From assembly GCA_035079385.1 (NCBI GenBank), contig JAVHKY010000052.1, forward strand, positions 1,302,001 to 1,366,000: a stretch of 64,000 bases of DNA, read 5' to 3'. The first letter of the stretch is position 1. The number at the start of each line of letters is the position of its first letter. Shown here in pieces: positions 20,666 through 31,555 of the stretch. Origin of the DNA: Aspidiotus rigidus. Taxonomy: Eukaryota > Arthropoda > Insecta > Hemiptera > Diaspididae. The notes under the pieces are model-generated. The model ran no database searches. It was not told the origin of the DNA and saw only the letters and a program-made list of their open reading frames with translations. A program made the position numbers and the translations under genes.

Positions 20666-22485
20666 TTAGGTTCCTTCTTGCAGTCCCGGATTTGGTGCCC
20701 CTCTTCACCACACCTGTAGCAAACGCTGCCGATAGCTGCATTGGTGCAGGCAGCTGCTATATGCCCCTCCTGAAGGCATTTATAGCATCGCTGCGAAGAC
20801 CTTGCCTTCTCTAGGGATTTCACCCGGCAGGTGCTCCATCCGACCTCGATCTTGCCCTTCCTAACTAGCTGGAGGGCTGCTGCAATGGGCAGCTCGACCT
20901 TGGCCATCTGACATCCGCGTCCCATTGGCTGCAGATCCAGGAGCTTGGCGCCTGTGCCAGCTGGCATTTGGGCCAGGATATCTTCCCTGTCCACGGACTT
21001 CTCAATCCCCAGGATGAGAACTCTGGTCTGACGCTGCGGCATCCTAACTGTTGCCATGTCACCAATAGCTTCCCCCAGTTTCTCTCGGAAGGTTTCCACT
21101 GCAGTCTCTCCCTCGCCTTTCACTTCTAGGAGCATCTCTCCTTTCTTGGTCGTCCGTACCTGGGTTACCTTCAGGCCTAATGATACTATTGACAGCTTGG
21201 ACCGGGCTGTCTTGAGGATGGCCTCATAGGTGACATCCTCACTTTTTCGGGCGATGATCACTGCTGCCGACCTTGGCTTCCTCTTTTCCAGTAACCTCTC
21301 CTGCCTTCGGCCTTGGGACTGTGGTATGGTAGGCAGGGGCTTCTTCCGATTGCCCCGGGAAACTACCTGGCTCCACGAAGGTATGTTGGAACCAGGTGTG
21401 GCTGCCTGGGAAGACAATTGCTGCTGTTGTTGCAGGTGCTGCTGTCGCTGTTGCTGCGGTGGTAACTGTGGCCGTCGCTGCAGTTCCTGTTGCTGCTGTT
21501 GTCGCTGCTCTACCAGTTGCTTCTGGCGTTGTTGCAGTTGCTGTTGCTCCTTCCGCTGTTGCTGTTGCTGCTGCGGTTGTTTTTTCTGCTGCAGTCGTTG
21601 CGATTGCTGCTGCGATTGCTGGGGTGTCCTCAGCGGTTTGATGGGTGGTTTTGGTACCGCCGTGGCCTTCTCAGCTTCCCGTGGGCCACTGCTACTCTGT
21701 GGTACAAGTGGTGTCGGTGATGCTGCTTGACCATGCTGCTGCAGCATTGCAAGCCTCCGCAGTTCGGTGAGCATGGTGGTCACGTTTTCCTTGAGCCTGA
21801 CATTCTCGGCCCTAATGTCCTTCAGCTCTTGCAGAGTTTTCATTTTTTCCTCCTCTCCCTTCTTGTGATGGGCCAGGAGCGTCTTCACTTGGGCCTCTAG
21901 CTTGAAGTTTTGCGCCTTCAAAGTCCCCATCTCCTGGAGGAGCTGTGTGTTGGCTTGCTGGTCTTTCGCAGAGATGCAGGTATCCACGAGCCCCTGGAGT
22001 TCCTGCACCTTTTCCTGCATTGCGGCCTTGCTTTTCCGCCCCGCTTGGAGTTCGGCTTCGCGTGCTAGGTCCTTCTGCATCAGTCGCTTACAGTGATCTT
22101 GCAGCTTCTTCATTGCGGTCTTCATTTTGGCATTCGGAAGGTTTGGGATCTTCCCAAGAAACAAACCTTCCTCGTCTGTCTGTTCACTATCGGACTCGGT
22201 CTTTGTGGGTGACGTGAACGAATTCGCTCGTAGCCTCTTCCTCCGGTTCTTTTGCCATGCAAGAGGGGTGACAAAAACTTCATCAGCCCCCTCCGGCGTT
22301 CCTGGTATTACCGTAGACACCTCATCGGCGTTCTTGGTCGCCTCTTTCTTCTCCGTCGTTGTTGCCTCATCATGGGATTCGGGGACAACACCCCCCGACC
22401 CCCCGCCGCCTGAGCGCATCAGCGTGGGGAGCCGGTTCGCCGCATCCGAAACGGCACCAATATCTTGATCTTTCGTCATCTTCAT
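20560..22485 (-). CDS. R1-clade ORF1 (Gag-like) protein with three zinc knuckles
   Basis: 641 codons. An acidic N-terminus is followed by a coiled-coil-like region (about 110-260), a Gln-rich tract (about 290-370) and a C-terminal nucleic-acid-binding region with CYKCLQEGHIAAAC, CYRCGEEGHQIRDC and a third Cys/His cluster CPVC..H..C. This is the usual layout of ORF1 proteins in R1, I and Jockey-type elements, which coat the element RNA. The Gln-rich tract comes from CAG/CAA repeats and is the most variable part. Confidence 0.92.
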   Translation of the reverse strand: MKMTKDQDIGAVSDAANRLPTLMRSGGGGSGGVVPESHDEATTTEKKEATKNADEVSTVIPGTPEGADEVFVTPLAWQKNRRKRLRANSFTSPTKTESDSEQTDEEGLFLGKIPNLPNAKMKTAMKKLQDHCKRLMQKDLAREAELQAGRKSKAAMQEKVQELQGLVDTCISAKDQQANTQLLQEMGTLKAQNFKLEAQVKTLLAHHKKGEEEKMKTLQELKDIRAENVRLKENVTTMLTELRRLAMLQQHGQAASPTPLVPQSSSGPREAEKATAVPKPPIKPLRTPQQSQQQSQRLQQKKQPQQQQQQRKEQQQLQQRQKQLVEQRQQQQQELQRRPQLPPQQQRQQHLQQQQQLSSQAATPGSNIPSWSQVVSRGNRKKPLPTIPQSQGRRQERLLEKRKPRSAAVIIARKSEDVTYEAILKTARSKLSIVSLGLKVTQVRTTKKGEMLLEVKGEGETAVETFREKLGEAIGDMATVRMPQRQTRVLILGIEKSVDREDILAQMPAGTGAKLLDLQPMGRGCQMAKVELPIAAALQLVRKGKIEVGWSTCRVKSLEKARSSQRCYKCLQEGHIAAACTNAAIGSVCYRCGEEGHQIRDCKKEPKCPVCSRVGGRHANHVVGSRGCAGVKAQGAGGKRK

Positions 22486-23706
22486 CTGTAAATAATGTTG
22501 CAGTGTGAGGCGTCATCTGGGAAGCTGCTTCCGCCTTCCCAGATCATCTTGCAGAGCCATACTTCCCCCGCGAGCTGCTTGGTCCTCACAGGGAAAGGCA
22601 CACACCTTACGGCTATGACCGGATTTTCATTGTCAGAGTTTTCCATCTCCTACCTAGTCACTGGAAGAGACTCCACCAGGGCCAGGCAAATAGAGTGGTA
22701 TGGGACGTGAAGGTCCAGGTGGCGATACGTAACCCCATACAAACAGGACGTGAAGGCTATGGAAGCAGTACGTAACCCCATTCATACAGGACGTGAGGGC
22801 CACCAGACAGTACGTAACCCCATACATGAAGATGATCCTGATGCAGGTGTGACTGCCTACACCAGTTGACGGTTTTCTGTCGGGGTTGTCCTTCCCTTAT
22901 CCTATGAGCCCGTGCCCTAGCCTGCAAGGAGACAGGTGGTTTTTTTAAAAAATTATAGGGTTTCCTTCCCTATGGTTTAATTAGCCTCGGAGTATCCTTC
23001 TCCTAGTACTCTTAGTTGCAGCGCCCCACCCGCACCCCAACAGCAACCCGCCACCAAACCATAACGCCACCAAACGCCGACCAGAAGCAGACAGAAAGTG
23101 AAACAGTCGCAGCCAACACCTCACTATCCTCACATTCGACACTCAAGCCCAGTACCCCAGCATTCACAAGGGTACCAGACAACTCAGCTCAGTCAAGCAC
23201 CACAGAAGGCACCCACCAGAGCAGCCCCAATACGCACCCACCCGGCACAGCGTAGCACCATACAGGCACAAGACGCCGCACCATGGAGGGAACCCACCAG
23301 AGCCACCCCAATGTGCACCCTCCCAGCACAAGACGCCATCCTAGTTTATAGGCCCAGCAGCGCATCCCGGGTGGCCAGCCCAGTCAGCACGCCCAGACCG
23401 CAACTACTCGCGCGAGACAGAGTTCATGTAGCAGCCCATGCGGTCAGCCTGTTCTGCCAATGAACCCCTCGATTCCAGGTGACGCACAGCCCGGGGGGTC
23501 AGCCCAGTCAATGGCACCCGGAACCGGACCTCTTCATTCATTCATCATCCCACGCATTCAAATCTGTGCCGCACACTCGCCTGTCACCCCATCCACAAAC
23601 ACGCCAACGCCCAGCAAAGCCACAGCCCAGAGCACGCTACCATCGGAGAACAGACGATACACCACGTAGGCCCCCCCACCGCGTCAAGGTGGTACCTTAC
23701 GGGGGA

Positions 23707-23708
<2 letters not shown>
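22486..23708 (-). other. 5' UTR of the R1-clade element, with a 43-bp tandem repeat
   Basis: No long minus-strand frame precedes ORF1. At 22703-22826 a unit of about 43 bp, marked by GGACGTGA and ACGTAACCCCAT, occurs three times. 23020-23700 is CA- and CCA-rich. The short plus-strand frames there are Pro/Thr-rich and probably reflect composition only. Confidence 0.6.

Positions 23709-23788
<80 letters not shown>
23708..23788. repeat. (AAT)n microsatellite at the 5' end of the R1 element
   Basis: About 80 bp of AAT repeats in the same strand sense as the array at 16634-17015, consistent with one array split by the insertion. Confidence 0.97.
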
Positions 23789-24079
23789 TAGATGCAACAA
23801 TAATCCTGCCTTGCTGTACCCCCACCAACCCGTGTACTAACCCTTCATGAACCCCTTCTTCTCTCTTCTTTTATTGTTCGGGTATGAATACTACCTAGCC
23901 GCTTTTGTTGTATAATTCTGTAAATGCCCCTATTATTTTCCCTGTAAGGTGTGTTTTACTGTCGAAAAAAATATCTATAGTTGGATCTATGTTTGTTATT
24001 GTGTTATAAAGGGTCATGGCATGATTTGTTAGTGGAAACGAAAAAATAAATGAGTTATCGTTCATTTTTTTGTCCTAGA

Positions 24080-24215
24080 ATTCTTGTATTTGATGTTTGA
24101 TGTTAAAAATTCTCTTAGGATACTACTTAATTAGATTGCTCCTCCTTCGACTTTATCAACATGGTGACGGTCCTCTTCGTATCACTTGCGCATACCTATC
24201 TTATATATGTAGTTT
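24080..24215 (-). repeat. Penelope-like tail, second arm of the inverted pair
   Basis: Reverse complement of about 16402-16540; the match is best at 24137-24215. No coding part of the element is present here. 23789-24079 holds nothing else recognisable. Confidence 0.7.
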
Positions 24216-24357
24216 CTTAATTAATGTACCATTTTTAATATTCACTTTTATTTTATTTTTTTTTTTCGTGAAATGATTCTTAACCGCTTGAACACTTTTA
24301 TTTTCGTGATTTCGGATTTTTCATTTTGTGCGAAAAAATCCCACCCATTCCAAATTG

Positions 24358-24520
24358 CATATGTATTCTCCTATGTCTTATGGAGTTGGTAGTAATTCTA
24401 ACAATGCTCTTATAGCAAACTACTCCAGAATGAAAATGAGTATGCAAACCAGCAACACCCATAAAAGCAATGTTAGAGATACTACAAACTCGATAACACC
24501 TAGGAGAATATGTATACAAT
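24358..24520. repeat. Small fold-back (MITE-like) element
   Basis: Two arms of about 55 bp around a short centre form an imperfect inverted repeat. The outer arm starts near ATATGTATTCTCCTA and its partner ends TAGGAGAATATGTATA. No target duplication could be fixed. Confidence 0.5.
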
Positions 24521-24574
24521 GATTGAGATTGACACCACAAGGTGCAGGAAAATAATGAATAGTTATTTCTTATA

Positions 24575-25214
24575 CAAGGTCCTAAACCGAGTGATATAGT
24601 CACGAGTCCGAGTTTTACGGAACGAGCTGAAAGCGAGTGAAATAAAAGGACGAGGGACTTATCACGAGCTGGTGGACCGTGTATAATACAAAATTTTTTT
24701 TTATACGTTCAAATTACGTGCAATTTACGTGCAAATTTCGTACCCAGGATATAACCCGTAACTTGAACCTGTGGCTAAACCAGCCAGTTTATCTACCGAA
24801 AATGGCTACCTGTGACTAAAACATCTAGTTTACCTACTGGTCCGCCCCGTGACTAAAATGGCTAGTTTACCTATCGAAAACAGCTGATTAATTGCCAGAT
24901 TTACCAGCTGTTTTCTATAGGTAAAAGCTATTTTAGTCACGGGGCGGACCAGTAGGTGAACTAGATATTTTAGTCACAGGTAGCCATTTTCGGTAGATAA
25001 ACTGGCTGGTTTAGCCACAGGTTCAAGTTACGGGTTATACCCTGGGTACGAAATTTGCACGTAAATTGCACGTAATTTGAACGTATAAAATAATTTTTTG
25101 TATTATACACGGTCCAACAGCTCGTGATAAGTCACTCGTCCTTTTACTTCACTCGCTTTCAGCTCGATTTGTAAAACTCAGACTCGTGACTATATTACTC
25201 GCTTTAGGACCTTG
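24575..25214. mobile_element. 640-bp near-perfect palindromic (fold-back) element
   Basis: The sequence from CAAGGTCCTAAA folds on itself almost end to end: the left arm 24575-24890 is mirrored to AGGACCTTG at 25214, around a centre of about 20 bp near 24895. TATA occurs immediately outside both ends (24571-24574 and 25215-25218), a likely target duplication. It sits inside an older repeat copy. No coding capacity. Confidence 0.8.
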
Positions 25215-25218
25215 TATA

Positions 25219-25990
25219 ATAAAAATGATAAAATCTTTATGCACTAGAACCACAGAGTAGCTAAAACCCAACCTAGACAGTAGGTCCAAGTACAATTAAA
25301 ATTGAATTGAGGATTACTAAGCTAGGATATCACATTCACTATCAATTTTTGATCATTCAATTTCTTACATCTTTATTTTTAATTATTCATTTCATATCCC
25401 TATCGCGTTGTAAGACATCCTCTTTCAATTGTATTCAATTTCACTCATATGATTTGAACCAATTTCAAGAATTCACATCACATCTTCTTGATTCTATTTG
25501 TGAAAGCTAACATTTAACAATTAATAAGCAATAACCTGAAGTAACCCAACACTGATATTACACCCTTCCAACAATTGTCATTTTCGTCATGAGATAAGGA
25601 TAATAATAACACGAATCCTAAAATCCTAGAATTGAAATCCTTGATTAATTAATGCTATCACAAATACTTCATTTGTCTAATCAAAACCCAACAATGTAAT
25701 TATCATACTACCTTTGTAGTCAACTTCAAAGTAGGTACTTAGAACTAAGTAGGTACAAATTGAAATTCAAAATTGAATCGCGGATCACAAAGCTGGGATA
25801 CGCATTTGCGATTCATGATCAACTTTTAAGTCATTCTGTTCCCTACGTTTTTATTCGCGCAATTATTCATTTCAGTTTCCCGTGGGTCCGTAGAAAAGTT
25901 TGTGCTCCTCAGTTCACATTTAAGTAATCATATTTTATTGAATACACTAACCAACCTCCACTTGAGTAGAAACTCGTTTTGTGGAGAAAC
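25219..25990 (-). repeat. Repeat family A copy (minus orientation)
   Basis: Reverse-complement similarity to about 39455-40230 and 43560-44220, with shared stretches such as CTTTGTAGTCAACTTCAAAG. No coding content is evident. The family recurs at least five times here and serves as insertion site for other elements. 25991-26144 holds nothing recognisable. Confidence 0.7.
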
Positions 25991-26144
25991 AAACGCCCAA
26001 CAACTAGGTAATTGATAGAAGAAGCTGTGTGAATTACGTTCAGCTTTCGTCTATCTATCTGTATAGGTATCTGTCATATTAGCCTATACAGCGTTATAGA
26101 GCCTCAAACAGGAAAAATATGGAAATCGAAAAACGTATCTTTTA

Positions 26145-27962
26145 TTGAGTCAAAGACATACGGATACCTACCTATGTAGAAAGAAGGGTAGCGACACAGT
26201 TATGAATGACCCAGATTTAACCGAGGAAGAGAGGGAATGGTGGTTTAGAAGCGACGACACGAGTGCAACAAACGCGACGAGTAGTACCTATGCACGATAT
26301 ACGAAGCAACTTCAACCTGTTATTATGATGCGTGTTCAACGAACGAACCATTTGAAAGGGATGAAATACTTAGAATACGCGCTGCATATGAGGAATGGAG
26401 GAGAAAGTGACAGTGAGGACAATGAACCCATTACATACCAAGAAGCTATTCAAAGTGAAGATAGAATCGAGTGGCTGAAAGGAATTAAAACTGAAATTGA
26501 CGCTCTTGATAGAAATTGTACATGGACGTTAGTAAACAGGGAAGAAATTGGTAATGAACGAATTTTAACATCAAAATGGGTGTTCAAAAGAAAAGACGAG
26601 CTAAACGGCGTTAAATTTAAAGCGAGAGCCGTAATCCGTGGTTTTGTGCACCCGAATAAATACTCATTAATGGAAACCTATATACACCTGTAGCCAGGTT
26701 AACTGATGTGAGACTTCTGTTGGTAGTAGCAAACAAGTTTAGGCTCGAAATAGAGCAATACAATGTCACAGGTGCATTCTTAAACTCTTCTCTAGACAAG
26801 ATTGTGTACATGGAAATTCTTGAAGGATATAAAAATTTTGAGAACTTGAGAAAGACTCACGTATGTAAATTGTTGAAGTCGATGTATGGACTAAAAGTTA
26901 GCAGTCGAAGATGGTACGAAACATTTAGAGACGCATTATTGAAAATAAAATTCACAATTTATCCATTCCAACCTTGTTTATTTATATGGCGTAAAGAAAA
27001 ACAATTCGTGATTTTACTTTTATACGTAGGTAGATGATATTTTAGTCACAGGAAATCATAAAAGGAAAATAAGAGAGGTTAGACAACACTTGGAGAAAGA
27101 ATTTGAAATAAAGATCTTAGGTAGTCCCAAGAAATTCTTGGGAATAGAAATTGAAAGAAACGTTGGAAAAGGAGTGATGTACTTACATCAAAAGAAATTT
27201 ATTGAAAAGTTGTTGAAGAGGTTTGGAATGGAAGGGAGCAAACCGTACGCCAATGATTACATACGAAGGAAACAAGAAGAGTAACAGAGAAGAAAATGAA
27301 GCAATAAGCAGTTACGAAGACGATACTGCAAAAATCAAAATCGAAGATATACCATACAGAGAAGCTGTAAGAAGCCTGCTCTATTTAAGCAATGGAACTA
27401 GACCCTAGATATAGCCTATGCCACAAATGCGTTGAGCAAGAGACAAAATAATTATACCGAAGATGACTGGAGAAAAGTAAAAAGAGGTTTTAGATACCTA
27501 AAAGGAACAAGTAATTTAGGCCTGAGATACACCGGGCGAGGAGAAAATTTAGAGTGTTATGCCGATGCATCCTTGGGTGTAAGCGATGAGGAAGGAAAGT
27601 CAACTAGTGGCATATTGATGAAGTTATTCGATTATATAATATTTTGGCGAACAAAGAAACAATCACATGTCACCTTAAGTACTGCGGAGGCAGAATTTAT
27701 AGCTATGTCACTCGCTTGTAAGGAAATAATCTGCATAAAAGAAATGTGTAGGAGATTAATGAAGTACGAATTAATGCCAATGTTATTCGAAGATAATACG
27801 GCTGCAATGAAGATTGCGCAGTCAGACAACTCACAAGCTTTAAAGCATATTGTAAAATTATGTTATCATTATATTATAAGTTTAGAGGTATTGAAGAAAA
27901 ACCTAATAATTAAATGGATAGGCACTAATGAGCAACTGGCAGACGGCCTCACAAAAGCTTAA
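26145..27962 (+). pseudogene. Ty1/copia-type pol remnant (RT and RNase H)
   Basis: Ordered copia motifs: W-AI-EI-AL (WLKGIKTEIDAL), KWVFKRK, KARAVIRGF, then NVTGAFLN and KSMYGLK, a broken catalytic YVDD, FLGIEIER, and an RNase H with YADASLG, STSGIL, LSTAEAEF and EDNTAA, ending ADGLTKA. The frame breaks near 26680, at 27030 (a GTAG duplicated inside the YVDD codons) and near 27405. Gag, protease and integrase are not recognised upstream, and no LTRs were found. Confidence 0.88.
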
Positions 27963-28356
27963 ATTTGAAAAATTTGTACAGGAAACGTTACATAAAGTTA
28001 ATTCCGAATGATTGTCGCACAAATTTTCTTGTTTTAGAGCATAAGACGGTCGAAGGAGACAACTCTGACTCATTTCTGTTCGAATGATGCGACGACGAAC
28101 CGACGAAGACCTACGATCATACGATAACAGCTGAGAAGATCGACGCAACTTTTACATTAATTCCTTGGTAATTTTAAAGCTAATCTAGCGTAATAATATA
28201 ATTACCCGCGCTTAGGTTTTTAGTGGTGTAGTATCTTTTTCCCTAATGCGCGGAGACGATGACCAAGAAATATTTTCATTAATTTAAGAAGGGTAGGTGG
28301 TTGTACGTGTAGTCGAGAAATGTCGGCAAAGACGGTGCACATTTTAGATGACGATG
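27963..28356. other. Sequence 3' of the copia remnant
   Basis: Could include remains of a copia 3' end, but no LTR pair is visible and no other feature was found. Confidence 0.35.
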
Positions 28357-28358
28357 TA

Positions 28359-28493
28359 CAGTCTGTTCCACGAGAGTTTGGTATTATAAATCACGGGGAA
28401 CCCGCATTCCATTCGCATTCCGTTACGTAAAATAAGCGTGAGTGACGTGGGTTGCCTATCGTTTATAATACCAAACTCTCGTGGAACAGACTG
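28359..28493. mobile_element. TA-flanked MITE (135 bp)
   Basis: Ends are exact inverted repeats of about 33 bp starting CAGTCTGTTCCACGAGAG, with TA on both sides (28357-28358 and 28494-28495), as in Tc1/mariner-type elements. A sister with the same end pattern and size lies at 36847-36984. Confidence 0.85.
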
Positions 28494-28791
28494 TAGTGCA
28501 TCGCGTCGCCGAGAAGGGAGCTTTGGGAAAAACTACTACCCGTACGGTGCTGCTCTCTGTGTATGATAATAATAAAGTGTACTCGACAAACCACCAGACC
28601 GAACGTACTGTTGTCTGCAGTAGTAATTAGGTACAGTGCTGCCAATTCTCAAGATAAATCCTGAGTTCTCAAGATTTTGATGAAAATCTCAAGACCTCAA
28701 GATCTTGAGACAAAATCACAATATTTTTACCTATTTCTTCAATTTTTGGAGGACAAAAGCTCAAAATTTATCGAATTAATCAATTTTTAGC

Positions 28792-29344
28792 GGGGAACCC
28801 GCTATCTATTTTGTTAGGAGATTACATCCTCAGAAAACGTCCGCGTCCGCAGGTTAGGTTAGGTTACGGGGCTTGGAAGAATTTCGAGTCTCGATGATAG
28901 GAGGGGGACTTAGAAGAATTTCACGTCTCGAGCTATATATGATAGGAGGGGGACTTGGAAGAATTTCGAGTCTCGAGCTATATATGAAAGGAGGGGGACT
29001 TGGAAGAATTACGAGTCTCGAGCTATACATGATAGGAGGGGGACTTAGAAGAATTTCGAGTCTCGAGCTATATATGAAAGGAGGGGAACTTAGAAGAATT
29101 TCAAGTCTTGAGATATATATGATAGGAGGGGGACTTAGAAGAATTTCGAGCCTCGAACTATATATGATAGGAGGGGGACTTGGAAGAATTGTGACTTCCG
29201 AGCTATATATGATAGAAGGGGGACTTGGAAGAATTTCGTTTCTCGAGCTAGAATGATAATTTCGATTTGAATTATATGACAAGATTATCAACTCAGTTCC
29301 ACACCACCTGAGAGGTCGAGTTAAGGAATTGCGGGTTCCCCGCT
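28792..29344. repeat. 45-bp minisatellite between short inverted repeats
   Basis: A 45-bp unit (GATAGGAGGGGGACTTGGAA and onward) repeats about 8.5 times at 28868-29255. AGCGGGGAACCCGC at about 28792 and its inverse near 29331 enclose it. Because 45 is divisible by three and the unit lacks stops in some frames, open frames of 127 and 169 codons arise on opposite strands; I do not regard these as genes. Three TTAGG units (AGGTTAGGTTAGGTT) adjoin the left side near 28852. Confidence 0.85.
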
Positions 29345-29559
29345 GCCATTGCAACGTCTGCAATGGCTTCTAATTTTTTTGAAAAATTTTCATGTCAGAA
29401 ACTGATTAAACGCTTCAATTCTAATTTTAACAATAATAGTGACCGTTCTGCAGATCGTTCATTGATATGTACGAGCGCTGAGCGATTACTGCGTAGCTGC
29501 ATTCTCTATCGATTTTCAATTAATTATTATTATTATCATCAATCATCATCCATGATCCT

Positions 29560-29745
29560 TGTTTTTGTACTTCTATAAAACGAGAACAGAAAAGTCGAGA
29601 TGAAACGGGTATTATCTTTATTCGGGTTATTCTAACGAGTTCGAGATAGGTACTGACAACTTAGGATTTATACAACGGGCTCGAGCGAGCGGTATCGGCA
29701 ACTTCGGCCGGCTTGTACATGAAAAAAGCGATAACATACATAACA
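29560..29745 (-). repeat. BEL/Pao 3' LTR
   Basis: 186 bp, two mismatches to the other LTR, so the insertion is recent. Its plus-strand left flank is the target duplication ATCCT. Confidence 0.95.
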
Positions 29746-29805
29746 TACTCCCCTGGGAAGACCAAGGGTCTTAAACAACAATCACGAAAATATGTACATC
29801 TTAGT

Positions 29806-30867
29806 TTAATCGGTAGGTAAACGCACAAGCTTTTGAACTGATCGCGAATATGTTGAACCATTTCGAAAAACATCCACCATACGAACCATTCCTTTAGAAT
29901 CTGGGTAAACAGTATTAACGCGGGCGAGTGGCCATTGAAAGGCTGGGATATTCTCATCTTTTACCAAAACAACGTCACCGGGAGCTAGGTTGGGAGACGG
30001 AGTCTTCCACTTTGTTCGACTCTGAAGAATTGCTAAATAGTTGCGAGACCAGGCGTTCCAAAAAGATCGCAACACTTGTTGGTGAGCAGCTAAACGATCC
30101 GACAAAGATATGTTTACCAAATCAGGCTCAGGCTGTTCCAATAATGCCGAACCTACGAGAAAATGGCCGGGGGTCAGTACGTCGATAACGTCAGCGGCAT
30201 TGGAGCGATTCACTCGATAGAGAGGTCGGGAGTTCAGCAGTGCTTCGATTAGAGAAAGCAAGGTTGATAGTTGCTCTGCAGTAAAAATCGAGCCTTTTGT
30301 AGCGGATAAAAGGTGCTTTTTACCGGCTTTGACCGCAGCCTCCCAAACGCCGCCCTGATGAGGCGATCGTTTGGGTATCCATTTCCACTGAATATTCAGT
30401 GAAGTACAGTGTTGATGAAAGACGTTACTGGTACCAACAAAATTTGTACCGTTATCGGACCAAACAACGCGTGGAATTCCGCGCCGAGCTGAAAACCTTT
30501 GGAAAGACGCAATGAAGGCGACGGTAGTGAGATCTGATACGGGTTCGAGATGTACCGCTCGAGTGGCCAGACATACGAAAAATGCTGCGTAGTACTTAAG
30601 ATATTTGATTGTACGATGATTCGTGCATTTAATCGTAAAAGGCCCGCCAAAGTCAACCCCTACATTAGTAAACGGTCGCGAAACTGTAGTCCGCTCAGTA
30701 GGTAAGTCGCCCATTATTTGAGAGACAGTTTCGCCTTTTATCCTGGTACACCACACGCATTTATTGATTACTGCTTTTACAAGCCGACGGGCACCACCAT
30801 GAATCCAATAACGTGACTGTAAACGACCCAGTGTTAACGAGTGACCTGCATGAAATTTTGAGGTCAA
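29806..30867 (-). pseudogene. BEL/Pao integrase and C-terminal domain
   Basis: 353 codons. The HHCC finger includes HAGHSLTLGRLQSRYWI and CVWCTRI. The catalytic core has VGVDFGGPF (D), WSDNGTNF (D) and HQGGVWEAAVKA (E). The C-terminal region (APGDVVLVKDEN to the end) matches the domain that follows BEL/Pao integrases. This segment is intact, but two upstream frame breaks disconnect it from the RT. Confidence 0.9.
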
Positions 30868-31511
30868 AATTTGACTTTCATGGTAATAACGGATGAGAAG
30901 TTCAGCAAACTTGGATTTTTCGAAAGGATGATCGGATGCTTTGTTGAATACGGTAGCCTGCTATTGTGAAGACGACCACCCACACGTAGAAGTCCATTCG
31001 AGTCGAGAAATGCATTAAGAGATAGCAGCGAGCTTTGACGAGGTAACGAGTTACCCTCTTTGATGAGTGATATTTCGGATTTAAAAAATACTTCCTGCGA
31101 GATATGGCAAATGATATAGATTGCGCGCGTTCTAACCGAGATGGATTCATTAAACACATTGAGCTTTGGTCTCAGACGGAAGGCAAAGGTTGACATGATT
31201 GAAACTATTCGGATTAACTTGTCAAAGTTGGAGTAGAGATTAATGATTAATTCAGTACAAGCTTGTTCGTCAATTGTGATTGTATGACAAACTTTACGCA
31301 TTTCGGGCGGCTCAGAAGGTACAGAATATTCAAATCGCTCAAGCTCTGGTTGAGTTAACCATGGTGGCCCTGAGACCCATATCGAGTTGTCGATAAGCGA
31401 GTTCACACTTATGCCGCGCGTGAGGAGATCAGCGGGATTGTCTCTAGTTCTGACATATCGCCATTGATCACTGGGGAGAACTTCATTAATGTAATTTATA
31501 CGATTGCGCAC
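30864..31511 (-). pseudogene. BEL/Pao pol: RNase H end and integrase zinc-binding region
   Basis: Continues the polyprotein with RDNPADLLTRG, typical of the BEL RNase H end, and GLLRVGGRLHNS before the integrase. A second frame break near 30920 separates KHPIIL from the following KFAELLIRYYHES, which is read in the next frame. Confidence 0.85.
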
Positions 31512-31555
31512 AAATGTTTGATAGTTAGAGCTTGGTCCCTTCAGCCATGCAAGGA

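Larger units (their letters stand above)
17016..23708 (-). mobile_element. R1-clade non-LTR retrotransposon, apparently full length
   Basis: The element runs right to left: 5' UTR (22486-23708), ORF1, ORF2, then a 3' UTR (17016-17443). Both outer ends touch (AAT)n on the same strand. Its interior is clearly GC-richer than the surrounding DNA. Intact overlapping ORFs with CCHC fingers, an apurinic-type endonuclease and an RT match the R1 clade, many members of which are target-specific. No LTRs or poly(A) tail are seen. Confidence 0.85.

Noticed and set aside
21230..21730. Plus-strand Cys-rich frame of 166 codons, resembling a Cys-rich secreted protein
   Set aside because: It is the antisense of the Gln-rich CAG/CAA tract of R1 ORF1.
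23016..23712. Pro/Thr-rich plus-strand frames (79-121 codons)
   Set aside because: They lie antisense in the 5' UTR of the R1 element and reflect CCA/CAC-rich composition.
28854..29363. 169- and 127-codon frames with 15-residue periodicity
   Set aside because: Explained by the 45-bp tandem repeat; no start context, splice or domain evidence.
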